From: Bacteroidota bacterium
GTDB taxonomy: Bacteria; Bacteroidota; Bacteroidia; AKYH767-A; OLB10
Length of the DNA: 64,000 nucleotides
Assembly: GCA_016717325.1 (NCBI GenBank)
Contig: JADKFV010000010.1
Coordinates: 62,001-126,000, forward strand
Reading direction: 5' to 3'
Positions 55,594-64,000 of the stretch are shown piece by piece. How positions within the stretch are numbered: the first letter of the stretch is position 1; every line of letters starts with the position of its first letter. The translations under genes were made by a program, and so were the position numbers. The notes under the pieces are model-generated. The model was not told the origin of the DNA. It ran no database searches and saw only the letters and a program-made list of their open reading frames with translations.

Positions 55594-57001
55594 TGAAAAC
55601 GAAAAACATAAAATATTTTTGCTTCGGTTTGATGATGGTGGTGGTGTGTGCGTCAGCTATTCAAAAAGCGTTTCATATTTTTAGTGTTCCTCATTTATAC
55701 GGTGCATCTGTTTATACCGATAAGCCGAAATTCAAAATAGAAGATTGGAGTTCAAGTTATTATCAGACTAATTACGAAAAAAATCTTGAAGAAAATTTTG
55801 GATTCCGCAATGATTTAGTGCGATTGAATAATCAATTGGATTATAGCATATTCAGAAAAAGCAATAGCAATGAAGTTGTAATTGGCAAGAAAGGCTATCT
55901 ATTTCAACAAGGGTATATTGACGCCTATTTGGGTAAGAAAAGTTTAACCGAAGATGGTATGCAACAGCAATTAAATGTTTTGCAACAACTTAGCGATTCA
56001 ATCGAAAAACATGATACAAAATTAGTCGTAGTACTTGCCCCAGGAAAAGCATCTTTTTTTCCCGAATATTTACCATCTTTTGATTTTAAAAAAACTAAAA
56101 ACAATTATGAAAAAATTCTTGCCCTTAAAAATAACTACACATACGATATTGTGGACTTGAATGCTGAATTTTTAAACCTCAAAAACAAAACTCAATATCC
56201 ATTATACTCCCAACAAGGGATTCATTGGACAAATTATGGCGCTTACCTTGGCATGGATAAGCTCATAAAACATATTGAAGCTAAAACAAAAATTAATTTG
56301 CCTGACTATCATGTTGCTGGTTTCATTGAAGCCATAAAGCCAAATACCGATTATGATTTGGGTGAATTACTAAATGTTATTTATGGGCTACCCCACTACA
56401 GAACATTCCAACCAAAAATAGTTAATGATAGTAACATTCAGGTACAGCCAAAACTAAATGTTCTTTTTGTTGGCGATAGTTATTTCTGGAATTTAGAACA
56501 TACTAAATTAATACAGCATGTTTTTGCAAACTACAATTTTTGGTATTATAGTAAATCTATATATCCTGTTTCTACAACCACTCCAACACCTGTATTAACT
56601 TTAAATATAGTCTCGAAAATTCATGATTACGATTACGTCATTTTTGTCCAAACTGAACAAAACTATGACCACCTTGGATTTGATTTTGCTGGCGACTATC
56701 TTGAACAAACTGCGAGCATGAAAAATTATAGAGATACTTTAAATTATTATTTCCTGAACAATTCAAAAGCAAATTCTCAACTTCTATTTTAAATGAGTCG
56801 AATGCCGGATTACTAGAAGACAGTTTAGTAAATTTCAAATATGATAAAATAGCTGAAATCATTAAAACGATGTACGATAAAAATGAATGGCTTGAGCAAT
56901 TAAAGCAGAAAGCGAAAAGCGAAAATGTAAGTTTAGAACGTAAGGTCAAAGATGATGCTTTATGGATTTTTGAAAAAGATTTTGATATTACCAAAAAGTA
57001 A
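55593..57001 (+). CDS. AlgJ/AlgX-like SGNH acetyltransferase partner (one frameshift)
   Basis: A periplasmic, membrane-anchored partner of the MBOAT protein that would place acetyl groups on an exported polysaccharide. After an N-terminal anchor (FCFGLMMVVVCASAIQKAF) come VIGKKGYLFQQGYIDAYLG, the catalytic-His region QQGIHWTNYGAYLGM (H211) and the Ser loop FVGDSYFWNL (S296). Two residues before H211 is Gly where AlgJ/AlgX have the Asp of their D-x-H pair, so the triad differs. The frame stops at 56792, but adding one A to the run at 56765-56768 continues as SKSKFSTSILNESNAGLLED...FEKDFDITKK to 57001. This end is a helical tail found in related proteins. Translation is coupled to the MBOAT gene. 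Confidence 0.82.
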
Positions 57002-57012
57002 AACATGGGTTT

Positions 57013-58455
57013 ATGATTAAAGAAAAAAAGTATGCCCTCATTTCAATTTTAGGATTTTCAACATTCTTCCTGTTCAATATTTATTTGTTCGAGGGTTCAT
57101 GTTATTTTACCGGAGACGGCTTACGTCACTATATGGTTTCGCGATGGTGTTGGCAACATCCCGATTTGCTTTTTTATCATTGGGGTAAGCCATTCTTTAC
57201 AATAATAGCCTCGCCCTTTGCACACTTTGGTCATGGTGGCATTCAGGTGTTTAATGTAATAGTGAGTGCTATAGGAATATGGTGTTTATTTTTAATGACG
57301 CATAAACATCAAATAAAAAATGCATGGCTTGTGGTTCCATTCTCTTATTTGTGCATTGGATTTTTTACAGTAATAAACACAGGCTTAACCGAACCATTAT
57401 TTTTTTGCATGATAGCATCATGTGCATGGTTGGCATACGATAAAAAATATTTGTTGAGTGCATTCATTATTTCGTTTCTACCTTTCGTTCGATCTGAAGG
57501 CAATCTGATTCTTGTGCTCTTTGCACTTGTTTTTCTATTGCGTAAAAAATATTTTATTATCCCAATACTTGCAGCGGGTACAATTATATACAGCATTGCG
57601 GGGTATTTTCATTACAATGATATACTATGGGTGTTTACAAAAAATCCGTACGATGGAAAAAATAAAGACATTTATGGGCATGGGGAATTGTTCACATTTG
57701 TAAAAGCATACCAATCGGTTGTGGGAAATCCATACGCTGTTCTTTTGGTGCTTGGTACAATTGTTTTGCTTTGGAATAAAATAAAAAATAAAATAGTTGA
57801 CCACATATTTAGCCCCGAAATGCTATTATTAGTTTATGGATCATTTGCACTTTATTTTACAGCACATTCTGTTTTTTGGTGGAAGGGATTATACAATTCG
57901 CTGGGGCTCACCCGTGTTATGGGTGGTGTTGTACCTTTAATAGCGCCCTTATGTGTGATAGGTGCCAACAGTTTGATTTATTGGCGTAAGGAAAAATTAT
58001 ACAAGTATGCATGGTCATGTGTGTTGGCATTCTATTTTATGTTCGAACCTTTGAGATTGAATTTTTATCCTTACGAATTGCCTGCGGAGGAGAAAGTAAT
58101 TTTAGAAACTTACAATTGGATAAAAACAAACAATTTGCAAAACCGACACTTTTATTATTTGAATCCCTTCTTTGCATCCAAAATAGATCGCGATGCATTC
58201 GATCCAAACATTATGCGTGAGTTATGGGGCTTGTATCCCAACATACATGAATGGGGATATAGCGTGGTTCCTGATACAACATTGATAATTTACGATACTC
58301 ACTTTGGTGCAAACGAAGCCCGTATTCATCCCGATTCAATTTTGAACGATACTCATTTTGAACTATTAAAAACATTTAAACCCGATGAACCTTTTGAGGT
58401 ACTTGGTGGATATAATTATATGGTGCAGGTCTACAAGAAAAAACCAATGAAATAA
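57013..58455 (+). CDS. Polytopic membrane glycosyltransferase (C-type GT)
   Basis: A 480-residue protein with about 10-11 transmembrane helices followed by a soluble tail of about 110 residues. The first periplasmic loop has the acidic motif YFTGDGLRHYMVSRW, in the position of the Asp/Glu pair of polyprenol-dependent GT-C enzymes, and a second loop has NTGLTEPLFF and FVRSEGNL. It resembles membrane mannosyltransferase-like proteins, but the substrate cannot be told. It starts 11 nt after the acetyltransferase partner and belongs to the same operon. It should add sugars, from a lipid-linked donor, to the polysaccharide or glycoprotein modified by the locus. Confidence 0.75.
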   Translation: MIKEKKYALISILGFSTFFLFNIYLFEGSCYFTGDGLRHYMVSRWCWQHPDLLFYHWGKPFFTIIASPFAHFGHGGIQVFNVIVSAIGIWCLFLMTHKHQIKNAWLVVPFSYLCIGFFTVINTGLTEPLFFCMIASCAWLAYDKKYLLSAFIISFLPFVRSEGNLILVLFALVFLLRKKYFIIPILAAGTIIYSIAGYFHYNDILWVFTKNPYDGKNKDIYGHGELFTFVKAYQSVVGNPYAVLLVLGTIVLLWNKIKNKIVDHIFSPEMLLLVYGSFALYFTAHSVFWWKGLYNSLGLTRVMGGVVPLIAPLCVIGANSLIYWRKEKLYKYAWSCVLAFYFMFEPLRLNFYPYELPAEEKVILETYNWIKTNNLQNRHFYYLNPFFASKIDRDAFDPNIMRELWGLYPNIHEWGYSVVPDTTLIIYDTHFGANEARIHPDSILNDTHFELLKTFKPDEPFEVLGGYNYMVQVYKKKPMK

Positions 58456-58477
58456 GTTATTTTTAAAATTAAAAATC

Positions 58478-59925
58478 ATGAAATTAATCTATAAAATAGC
58501 ATTACCATTAATTGTCGCTTACTTCATTTGTTTAAGTTTCATTAGATATTACAATTTACCCTTGGACGGAGATTTGCCTGCAATAGTTTTGCCAGTAGAA
58601 AGCTATGAACTTGTACTCAAAGATCCTTTTGGATTAACTGTATTACTAAACGATTCTGTGTATGCTGCAACAAACCGCTTTTTCACTCATTTTTTATCAA
58701 ATCATATTTTAGAACTGCTCCGCTTGTCTTACAAAATATTTCTGCTCCTTTGGATAGTTTGTATTATTCATGTGCCCTCTTTAAAACGATAGTACACTTT
58801 TTCATTATATATTTGTTTGCAGTTCTTATTACCAACAGAAGAAAAATATGGGATCCTAATATTTTATTGGTTACTTGTTTGTTGATTCCACTCTTTCAAA
58901 CATATGGATACTATCTTTATATGGGCATAATGGATAGTTCTATTACTTATTCTTTCTTTTATGCATTTTCTTTCTCTTTGGTAATACTCTTTTTGGTGCC
59001 CTTTTTTAATGCTGCTTTTTCCAGAACCAGTTACAATTTTAGTTTTCTAAAACTCATTATGTTAATAATCTTAATAATAATTAATTCTTTTAGTGGCCCT
59101 TTAAATTCTCCTGTACTTTTGCTAATTTGTTCATCAACATTACTCTATTTCTTTATTAAAAATTTTGCTGAATTGACATCAACACCATTTTTCAAAAGAG
59201 TTATATTTAGCGTAAAAAATATTCCTGTGACTTTGACATCCATGTTTCTGCTTACAATCTTAGCATGTTTGTATTCTTATTTTATTGGGAGGAACAATGC
59301 AGAAAACTTTTATGTTTCAATTCCACTTGCCGAAAGATATGCCAGACTCCCCGAGGGCCTCATTAATCAATACACATATAAATTAGGCCAACCATTATTA
59401 ATAGGAATGATTATAGTCAACTTCATAATAATAGCTATGTCAAATCCATCTGGAGAAGCAAAAAAAATGTTTGTGTTTTTGAAATGGTTCTTTGCTATAT
59501 CTATTTTCTATATTTTATTACTGCCTTTGGGTGGGTTTAGACCATATCGTCCAAATATTATTCGATATGATACCATAATGCCAATAACTTTAGCTTCCGT
59601 ATTCTTGTATGGTTATTCAACGTACTACATCCTTATGAATCTTAAAACAAAAAGCAAAAAAGTTATTTATGCCTTTGTTATATTAATATTTAGTGCCATT
59701 TATATAAATGCGGATTTTGGATTTGGTGTCAAAAAGTATAGTTTGTGTGAACGTGAATCATTGGAGAAATTTGTGGCGTCCCCAGATTCAGTTGTTTTTA
59801 TTGATACTGATTGTTCCATTCTTAATTGGGGAAAAACTCTAAATCCGGATGATTCAAGAGGTAGAGCGGAACTATTGTTACATTGGAATATTATCAAGAA
59901 TAAAAAGCTTTACTATCAGAAATAA
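58478..59925 (+). CDS. Polytopic membrane protein of the polysaccharide locus (one frameshift)
   Basis: About ten hydrophobic helices with small loops and a conserved-looking PLDGDLPAIVLPVESYE just after the first helix, and a C-terminal tail with DPDDSRGRAELLLHW-like sequence. I do not recognise the family; it might be a GT-C type glycosyltransferase or a polymerase/flippase. The frame breaks at 58792 and continues in the next one from 58742. One T added to the run at 58739-58741 gives YKIFSAPLDSLYYSCALFKTI and joins the halves. The intergenic gap to the preceding gene is 22 nt, so it is in the same operon. Confidence 0.65.
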
Positions 59926-59951
59926 GAAAAGTATATATCCATAAAAATTAT

Positions 59952-61715
59952 TCATATCCTTTTTTTCAATTTCAAATCCAATTTCAAACTTCTCAAATAT
60001 GCTTTTGATTTAATATTGCCAGCATATAAATATATTTTTAATGTGGCAGTATTGGGAAGGTTGTCTGGAAGTGTAACAAGAAAAGGCATTACTCCCCATT
60101 TATTATAATAGTCTTTTTTATTTTGTGTGATGTAAAAATCTTTGTAAAAAATATTTCCGTTTTTATCGTCAATGCTTATTACAATTGCGGGTGCATTTAA
60201 AGTGTCGCTAAGCCATATTTCGGCTTTGCCTCGTATTGTTTTTATAAATGGCAATTGTTTCTCATTCAAATTAAAATTTGCTCCGTACAGTTTATTGTTG
60301 TCAACGTATTCACAATTACTTTCGGTTGGAGGTAAGGCTAATGTGTCATTTTGCTTGTTCATATAAAACCTTTGCACCTGCAAACTTGTGTCCATGGTTA
60401 TGGGATTATAAACACATTGTACCGACCAATCTTCAAAAGAAAAATTCAAGCTTTGGTTGCAATCAACCGGCATCACTTTTTCCGCAATGGCAGAAGATAT
60501 GTAACTCGAAACTTTAACTCCGGCAAACATTGACTTCGAATCTTTTTGGTACTCATCGTACTTTTCAAAACCATTAGCGTTTACAAATTTTTCTAAATCG
60601 TTATTTGGGTCCACAACTAAGTTGTGCGATTGCACTAAAATAACTCTTTCTATTCCTTGTAATTTAATTTCCTGCATTAAATCATTCAAAAGTTTATGAC
60701 CACCAAACACGTTTTTCTTTGCCAGTATTTTATCAGTTTTTTTATAATCGCGAAAAGCATCTTTATCAAAATAATATGCAAACTCCTTAAATTTATATGG
60801 TGCTGAAATGATAACTAAAAAAAGTCGAACAAAGGAGGCAAAATGAAAAGGCCAGAAAAATAAAGTAAAGCAGTGAAGTTGCTTTTGTGCGATGCACGTT
60901 TGTAATAAAATGCACTGATGACTATACCAATAAGAAATACAACAACAAAAAAACACAATAGAACTTTACCACCAAATAAATCACTAGTTAAAACAAAAAA
61001 ATCGTTCCATGTTGGGCTTTTCATCCAAAATGATCCGCTCTTAGGAATATTAGAAATAGCAAATGGAATCCACGGACTAAGAAAAAGCAAAGTTAAAATA
61101 TTGCTTTTTAATGACAGCAGAATATCCTCTTTTCGAAATGTACTCAGCGTAGTAATTACTTGAACCAAAATAATAAAGGCAGTTAAATAATGTGTGAATA
61201 GAAGTAATGCATTAACGATTGCTAAAAAAATCCATTGCCTTTTTTTTGATTCAATTAAAGCCTCATAAAAAAACCATGATGAAATAATGGTAAGAAACTG
61301 AACAAAGGCAAAACAACGAACCTCGCGCGAAAAAAATATTTGTGCAGTGCAGAATGTAAAAAGCAAGGCACCAAAAAATGCAATCTGGCGAGTAGTAATT
61401 TTATTGAGAAACAAAAAAAAACTGGATGCTGCCAGTGAAGAAAAAAATACGCTGATACATTTCAAGGTGGCTATATTGAGTCCAAATATTTTTATCCAAA
61501 TGTGTAGCAAGAAAAAATACAATGGTGGATTTTGATCGTCCTTTAACCATTTCAGTATACGTAGCAAAGGTTGCTGCGATACAAATAAACTATGACCCTC
61601 ATCTCCATACATACTTTCTTGTTGAACGTAATAATACTTGAGCAAAAGTTGAAAACAAAATAAACAGGGCGATGTAGTATGCGCTGTATTTTTTAAAATG
61701 ATTACTGAGAAACAT
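59952..61715 (-). CDS. GT39/ArnT-like membrane glycosyltransferase (two frameshifts)
   Basis: A glycosyltransferase of the ArnT/PMT type. The first loop carries SMYGDEGHSLFVSQQPLL, with the D-E pair used to catalyse transfer from a polyprenyl-phosphate sugar, followed by NPPLYFFLLHIWIKIFG, a family signature. About nine helices precede a periplasmic domain of about 300 residues (FEDWSVQCVYNP...). The open frames must be joined at two places: one base extra near 61644-61670 (an A run at 61644-61647 is a candidate) and one base missing in the A run at 60817-60823, where DFFLVIISAPYKF is restored. The start at 61715 follows the GT2 stop by 2 nt, so the two form one operon. The substrate is inferred to be a lipid-linked sugar made by the GT2 neighbour. 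Confidence 0.72.
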
Positions 61716-61717
61716 TA

Positions 61718-62641
61718 TTACAAATTTGTTTCGCCAATGACATAAAGTGGACGGTTGCATATGTTGGCTCTCATACGGCTTATGTATTCGCCAATAATAC
61801 CAATACTTAAAAGTTGTATGCCACCCATAAATAAAACAGCAATCAACATTGATGTCCATCCTTGCACTGTATTTTTTGATATAAAATGCGAATAGAGCGC
61901 AGCAAGAATCCAAAGGAAACCCACAGCCGAAACAACAAAGCCTGTAACTGTTGCAAACCGCAAAGGGAAATTGGAGAACGATGTAATGCCATCAATTGCG
62001 AGGTGCAGCATTTTTTTCAAACTGTATCCCGTTTCACCTTCGAGGCGAGGGTCGCGATTATACTCTACATAGCTGGTTCGAAAACCTATCCATGGAATTT
62101 GGCCACGTAAATATTTTTGTTGCTCGGGCATTTGCTTTAACACATCAATTACTTTGCGGTGTATAATTCTAAAATCGCCTGTATCGAGCGGAATATCTAT
62201 AGTAGTTATGCGGGCAATAAGACGATAAAAAATACGGGCGGTAAATTTCTTGAAAAAACTTTCGCCACTTCGTGTAAGTCTTTTTGCATATACTACTTCG
62301 TACCCGGTTTTCATTTTTGCATATAATTCGGCTATCAACTCGGGAGGATCCTGCAAGTCGGCATCTATTATCACAGCGGCATTTCCTCTGCACTTATCCA
62401 GCCCTGCAGTTACAGCAATCTGATGACCAAAGTTGCGGCTAAAATCGATGAATTTTATTGCTTCGTTCGTCAATGATAATTGCTTGATAAGCACAATAGA
62501 GTTATCACCACTTCCATCATTAATAAAAACATATTCAACAGAAAGATTCATGGGATTAATAACTTGTTGCAAGCGTTGCATCAATACAGGGATATTTTTT
62601 TCCTCGTTATATATTGGAATAATGACAGATAAATCAATCAT
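61718..62641 (-). CDS. GtrB/DPM1-like polyprenyl-phosphate glycosyltransferase
   Basis: A 307-residue family 2 glycosyltransferase that loads a sugar on undecaprenyl phosphate. The GT2 fold is visible: SVIIPIYNEEKNIPVLM, VFINDGSGDNS, RNFGHQIAVTAG and the DxD-like DADLQDPPELI. Two C-terminal helices (about 230-290) anchor it to the membrane, as in GtrB. It is the first gene of the two-gene minus-strand operon and should supply the lipid-linked sugar to the GT39-like enzyme encoded right after it. A -7 box lies 23 nt upstream. Confidence 0.93.
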   Translation of the reverse strand: MIDLSVIIPIYNEEKNIPVLMQRLQQVINPMNLSVEYVFINDGSGDNSIVLIKQLSLTNEAIKFIDFSRNFGHQIAVTAGLDKCRGNAAVIIDADLQDPPELIAELYAKMKTGYEVVYAKRLTRSGESFFKKFTARIFYRLIARITTIDIPLDTGDFRIIHRKVIDVLKQMPEQQKYLRGQIPWIGFRTSYVEYNRDPRLEGETGYSLKKMLHLAIDGITSFSNFPLRFATVTGFVVSAVGFLWILAALYSHFISKNTVQGWTSMLIAVLFMGGIQLLSIGIIGEYISRMRANICNRPLYVIGETNL

Positions 62642-62663
62642 GCTCTTAAAAATGTTGTTCCGC

Positions 62664-62671
62664 CAAAAGTA
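62664..62671 (-). promoter_or_regulatory. -7 box (TACTTTTG) of the GT2-GT39 operon
   Basis: CAAAAGTA on the plus strand reads TACTTTTG on the minus strand and lies 23 nt before the GT2 ATG. No -33 TTG is visible at a standard distance. Confidence 0.55.
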
Positions 62672-62945
62672 ATTTTTTTTGTGAAACTAAACGGCTTTGA
62701 AATGTTTGGGAAATTAACATGAAATATTTTTTATCAATCGTTTTCGAAAATCCATAAAGTTGCCAAATGTGTTGTATTTAATTTCTGGCGCTTCTTTGTT
62801 CGCTCAAGATTTTAACCGCAAAGGGCGCAAAGAATTCCGCAAAAATCGAAAAGGCAGAGGTTGAATAAATTTCTTTCAATTATTTTTAAAAGGTAAATAA
62901 TTAACTCCAAGCGGTGAATTTTCTTTACATTAAATGTGGTGTGGT
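62672..62945. other. Intergenic DNA
   Basis: No gene was found. A short G/C-richer segment (CGCAAAGGGCGCAAAGAATTCC, about 62818-62840) has internal repetition of GCGCAAAG-like units, which is common in Bacteroidota intergenic DNA. No hairpin or promoter was recognised beyond the GT2 box. Confidence 0.3.
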
Positions 62946-63884
62946 TTAAAAATCTTCGGGCAATCCTAATTTTTTGCGCAAAGGCCTGAACTCGTTTTTA
63001 TTCTTTGTCCAGTAATCTACCTGCATAGAGTGAGTAGCAGTTGCGGTTGTTTTGATGGACTTACCATTACTATCTTTAATATCTTCTTCCCATCCTTGTA
63101 TTTCGAATGGAAAAGTTGATGTAAAAAATATTTTCAAAACGCGCTCAATATTTTTGTAACTAACGGTATAGATATACGTAGTGTCGTTCCCTGAAATGTT
63201 TTGCATTAATGTTAAAGTAGCATCTTCGGCTTGAAGTGGAAAATGCCCAAAACGCGAAGATAACATGGAGGGGATAATCTTGTGATTACCAATTGGCAGC
63301 TTTGTTGGGTTTAGTCGTATCATATTCCATATCTCATCTTCGAGAATAGCATTGTCGAGCATGTATGCCTTATCTCCTTCGCTTTCGAAATAAGAAAATT
63401 CTTTTACATCAAATCCTGCTGTTTTGTTTCTGTTTATTTGTTGATAAACATGGCCGCACCACTCCTGTACACTATTGGTAACTTTAATAGTAGCATCACC
63501 ATTTACGGGAGTAAATACAGAAGTGAAAGTTGAATAGGGATATATGCCTGTATTGAATTTGCGTGCAAAATTCAACTTCAAAACTTTCACTGCATCCATG
63601 CCGGCTTGTTGTGGGTTGTCGAGTTTTACTTGTTTGGTTTTCGAGAAATCTTCGGTAACAAATATCATAGTGGCAGTTCCACTATGCACTTCGCCATAAC
63701 GTGCCTGTTGCAAATTGAATGTTGTTATTTCGGCTGTGCCTGCATACCATTTTTTATTAAAAGCATCTGCATCGATTGACTTCCCTATTTCAATTTTGTT
63801 TGGTTGTGTATTGCCACATTGGCAACTTTGATAAAGCAGAATAATTGCAAAATAAATTGGTGTGGCTTTCATCTTTAAAAACAT
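62946..63884 (-). CDS. Conserved secreted protein of unknown function
   Basis: A 312-residue protein with an N-terminal hydrophobic segment (YFAIILLYQS) followed by Cys (SCQCG), a weak lipobox that suggests a lipoprotein. The body is conserved across Flavobacteriia and relatives: ARYGEVHSGTATMIFVTEDF, FARKFNTGIYPYSTFTSVF, VQEWCGHVYQQI, SYFESEGDKAYML and LEDEIWNMIRLNP. Database entries for this family often carry the name of septum formation inhibitor Maf, but none of the Maf pyrophosphatase motifs is present, so I do not use it. Start M1 (63884) or M5 (63872) are both possible. The gene stands alone. Function is unknown. Confidence 0.78.
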   Translation of the reverse strand: MFLKMKATPIYFAIILLYQSCQCGNTQPNKIEIGKSIDADAFNKKWYAGTAEITTFNLQQARYGEVHSGTATMIFVTEDFSKTKQVKLDNPQQAGMDAVKVLKLNFARKFNTGIYPYSTFTSVFTPVNGDATIKVTNSVQEWCGHVYQQINRNKTAGFDVKEFSYFESEGDKAYMLDNAILEDEIWNMIRLNPTKLPIGNHKIIPSMLSSRFGHFPLQAEDATLTLMQNISGNDTTYIYTVSYKNIERVLKIFFTSTFPFEIQGWEEDIKDSNGKSIKTTATATHSMQVDYWTKNKNEFRPLRKKLGLPEDF

Positions 63885-63935
63885 TAATCAGTTTAAAATA
63901 TTAAAACAAAGTTTAAGAAAAACAGATAACATGCA

Positions 63936-64000
63936 TTAACTTTTTATTTCGATTACAAGATCATCTGCCTCTACTAAAGTTTTCTCTTTCAAAATTATTT
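63936..64000 (-). CDS. 3' end of a gene running off the window
   Basis: A minus-strand frame stays open from the window edge to a TAA at 63936-63938 and ends KEKTLVEADDLVIEIKS. The charged, hydrophobic pattern fits the C-terminal strand of a soluble protein. It lies 52 nt upstream of the conserved secreted protein gene on the same strand. The family cannot be told from about 20 residues. Confidence 0.35.
   Translation of the reverse strand, partial: IILKEKTLVEADDLVIEIKS

Noticed and set aside
62810..62845. GCGCAAAG-type short repetition as a mobile repeat
   Set aside because: Only two partial units are present and there is no dyad structure, so it is ordinary intergenic sequence.
62946..63884. 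Naming this protein septum formation inhibitor Maf
   Set aside because: It is an exported beta-rich protein with none of the Maf nucleotide-pyrophosphatase motifs. The label appears to be a propagated misannotation.

Overview
The window is AT-rich DNA from a member of the Bacteroidota, probably an environmental Chitinophagia/Sphingobacteriia-like or Flavobacteriia-like lineage. The evidence is type IX secretion (T9SS) C-terminal sorting domains on many secreted proteins, SprB repeats, a gliding-associated CHU_C-type C-terminus, and many promoters with the Bacteroidota -7 box TAnnTTTG. No rRNA, tRNA, CRISPR array, intact insertion sequence or replication origin was recognised.

Layout. 0.1-16.9 kb (minus strand): a TPR adenylate cyclase behind a giant 4914-residue T9SS substrate. 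That protein has three beta-rich modules, four leucine-rich-repeat blocks, a LamG-like domain, a subtilase/sedolisin-like protease with Glu in the catalytic His position, MBG-like domains, a GK[AQ]AVN hexapeptide tract, eight SprB repeats and a sorting domain. 17-23.9 kb: an accessory, partly decayed region. It holds two back-to-back 3' gene remnants, a long inverted repeat, an orphan MACPF-like pore-former candidate without signal peptide bracketed by a near-perfect 35-bp direct repeat, and a truncated TPR protein. 23.9-30.1 kb: tatA, a TMTC-like membrane TPR protein, a TlpA-like thioredoxin protein, a propeller T9SS protein and a LutB-like protein. 30.3-37.7 kb: a choice-of-anchor-L/CHU_C adhesin-like protein and a tandemly duplicated pair (small T9SS protein + Omp28-like T9SS protein). 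37.8-46.6 kb: radA, a THUMP-like methyltransferase, purQ, two BNR-repeat T9SS proteins and a PfkB kinase. 46.6-49.7 kb: two lipoproteins and a periplasmic protein on the minus strand. 49.8-62.6 kb: a surface-polysaccharide locus with a membrane-anchored carbohydrate-binding-like protein, a GH16-like lipoprotein, an MBOAT/AlgJ O-acetylation pair, two large membrane proteins, and a convergent GT2 + GT39-like pair. 62.9-64.0 kb: a conserved lipoprotein and the tail of another gene.

A recurring oddity is that six genes are broken by a one-base homopolymer contraction, and one of these also has a one-base expansion. In each case the protein resumes perfectly in the next frame. This looks more like homopolymer miscalling in the assembly than independent pseudogenisation, so these genes are described here as single genes with a frameshift.

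Functionally the window is dominated by the cell surface: T9SS cargo, lipoproteins and polysaccharide synthesis/acetylation, with three housekeeping genes (radA, purQ, tatA) between them. The best candidates for something undescribed are the MACPF-like gene in its direct-repeat bracket, the GK[AQ]AVN tract with the Glu-variant protease, and the GH16/O-acetylation locus.
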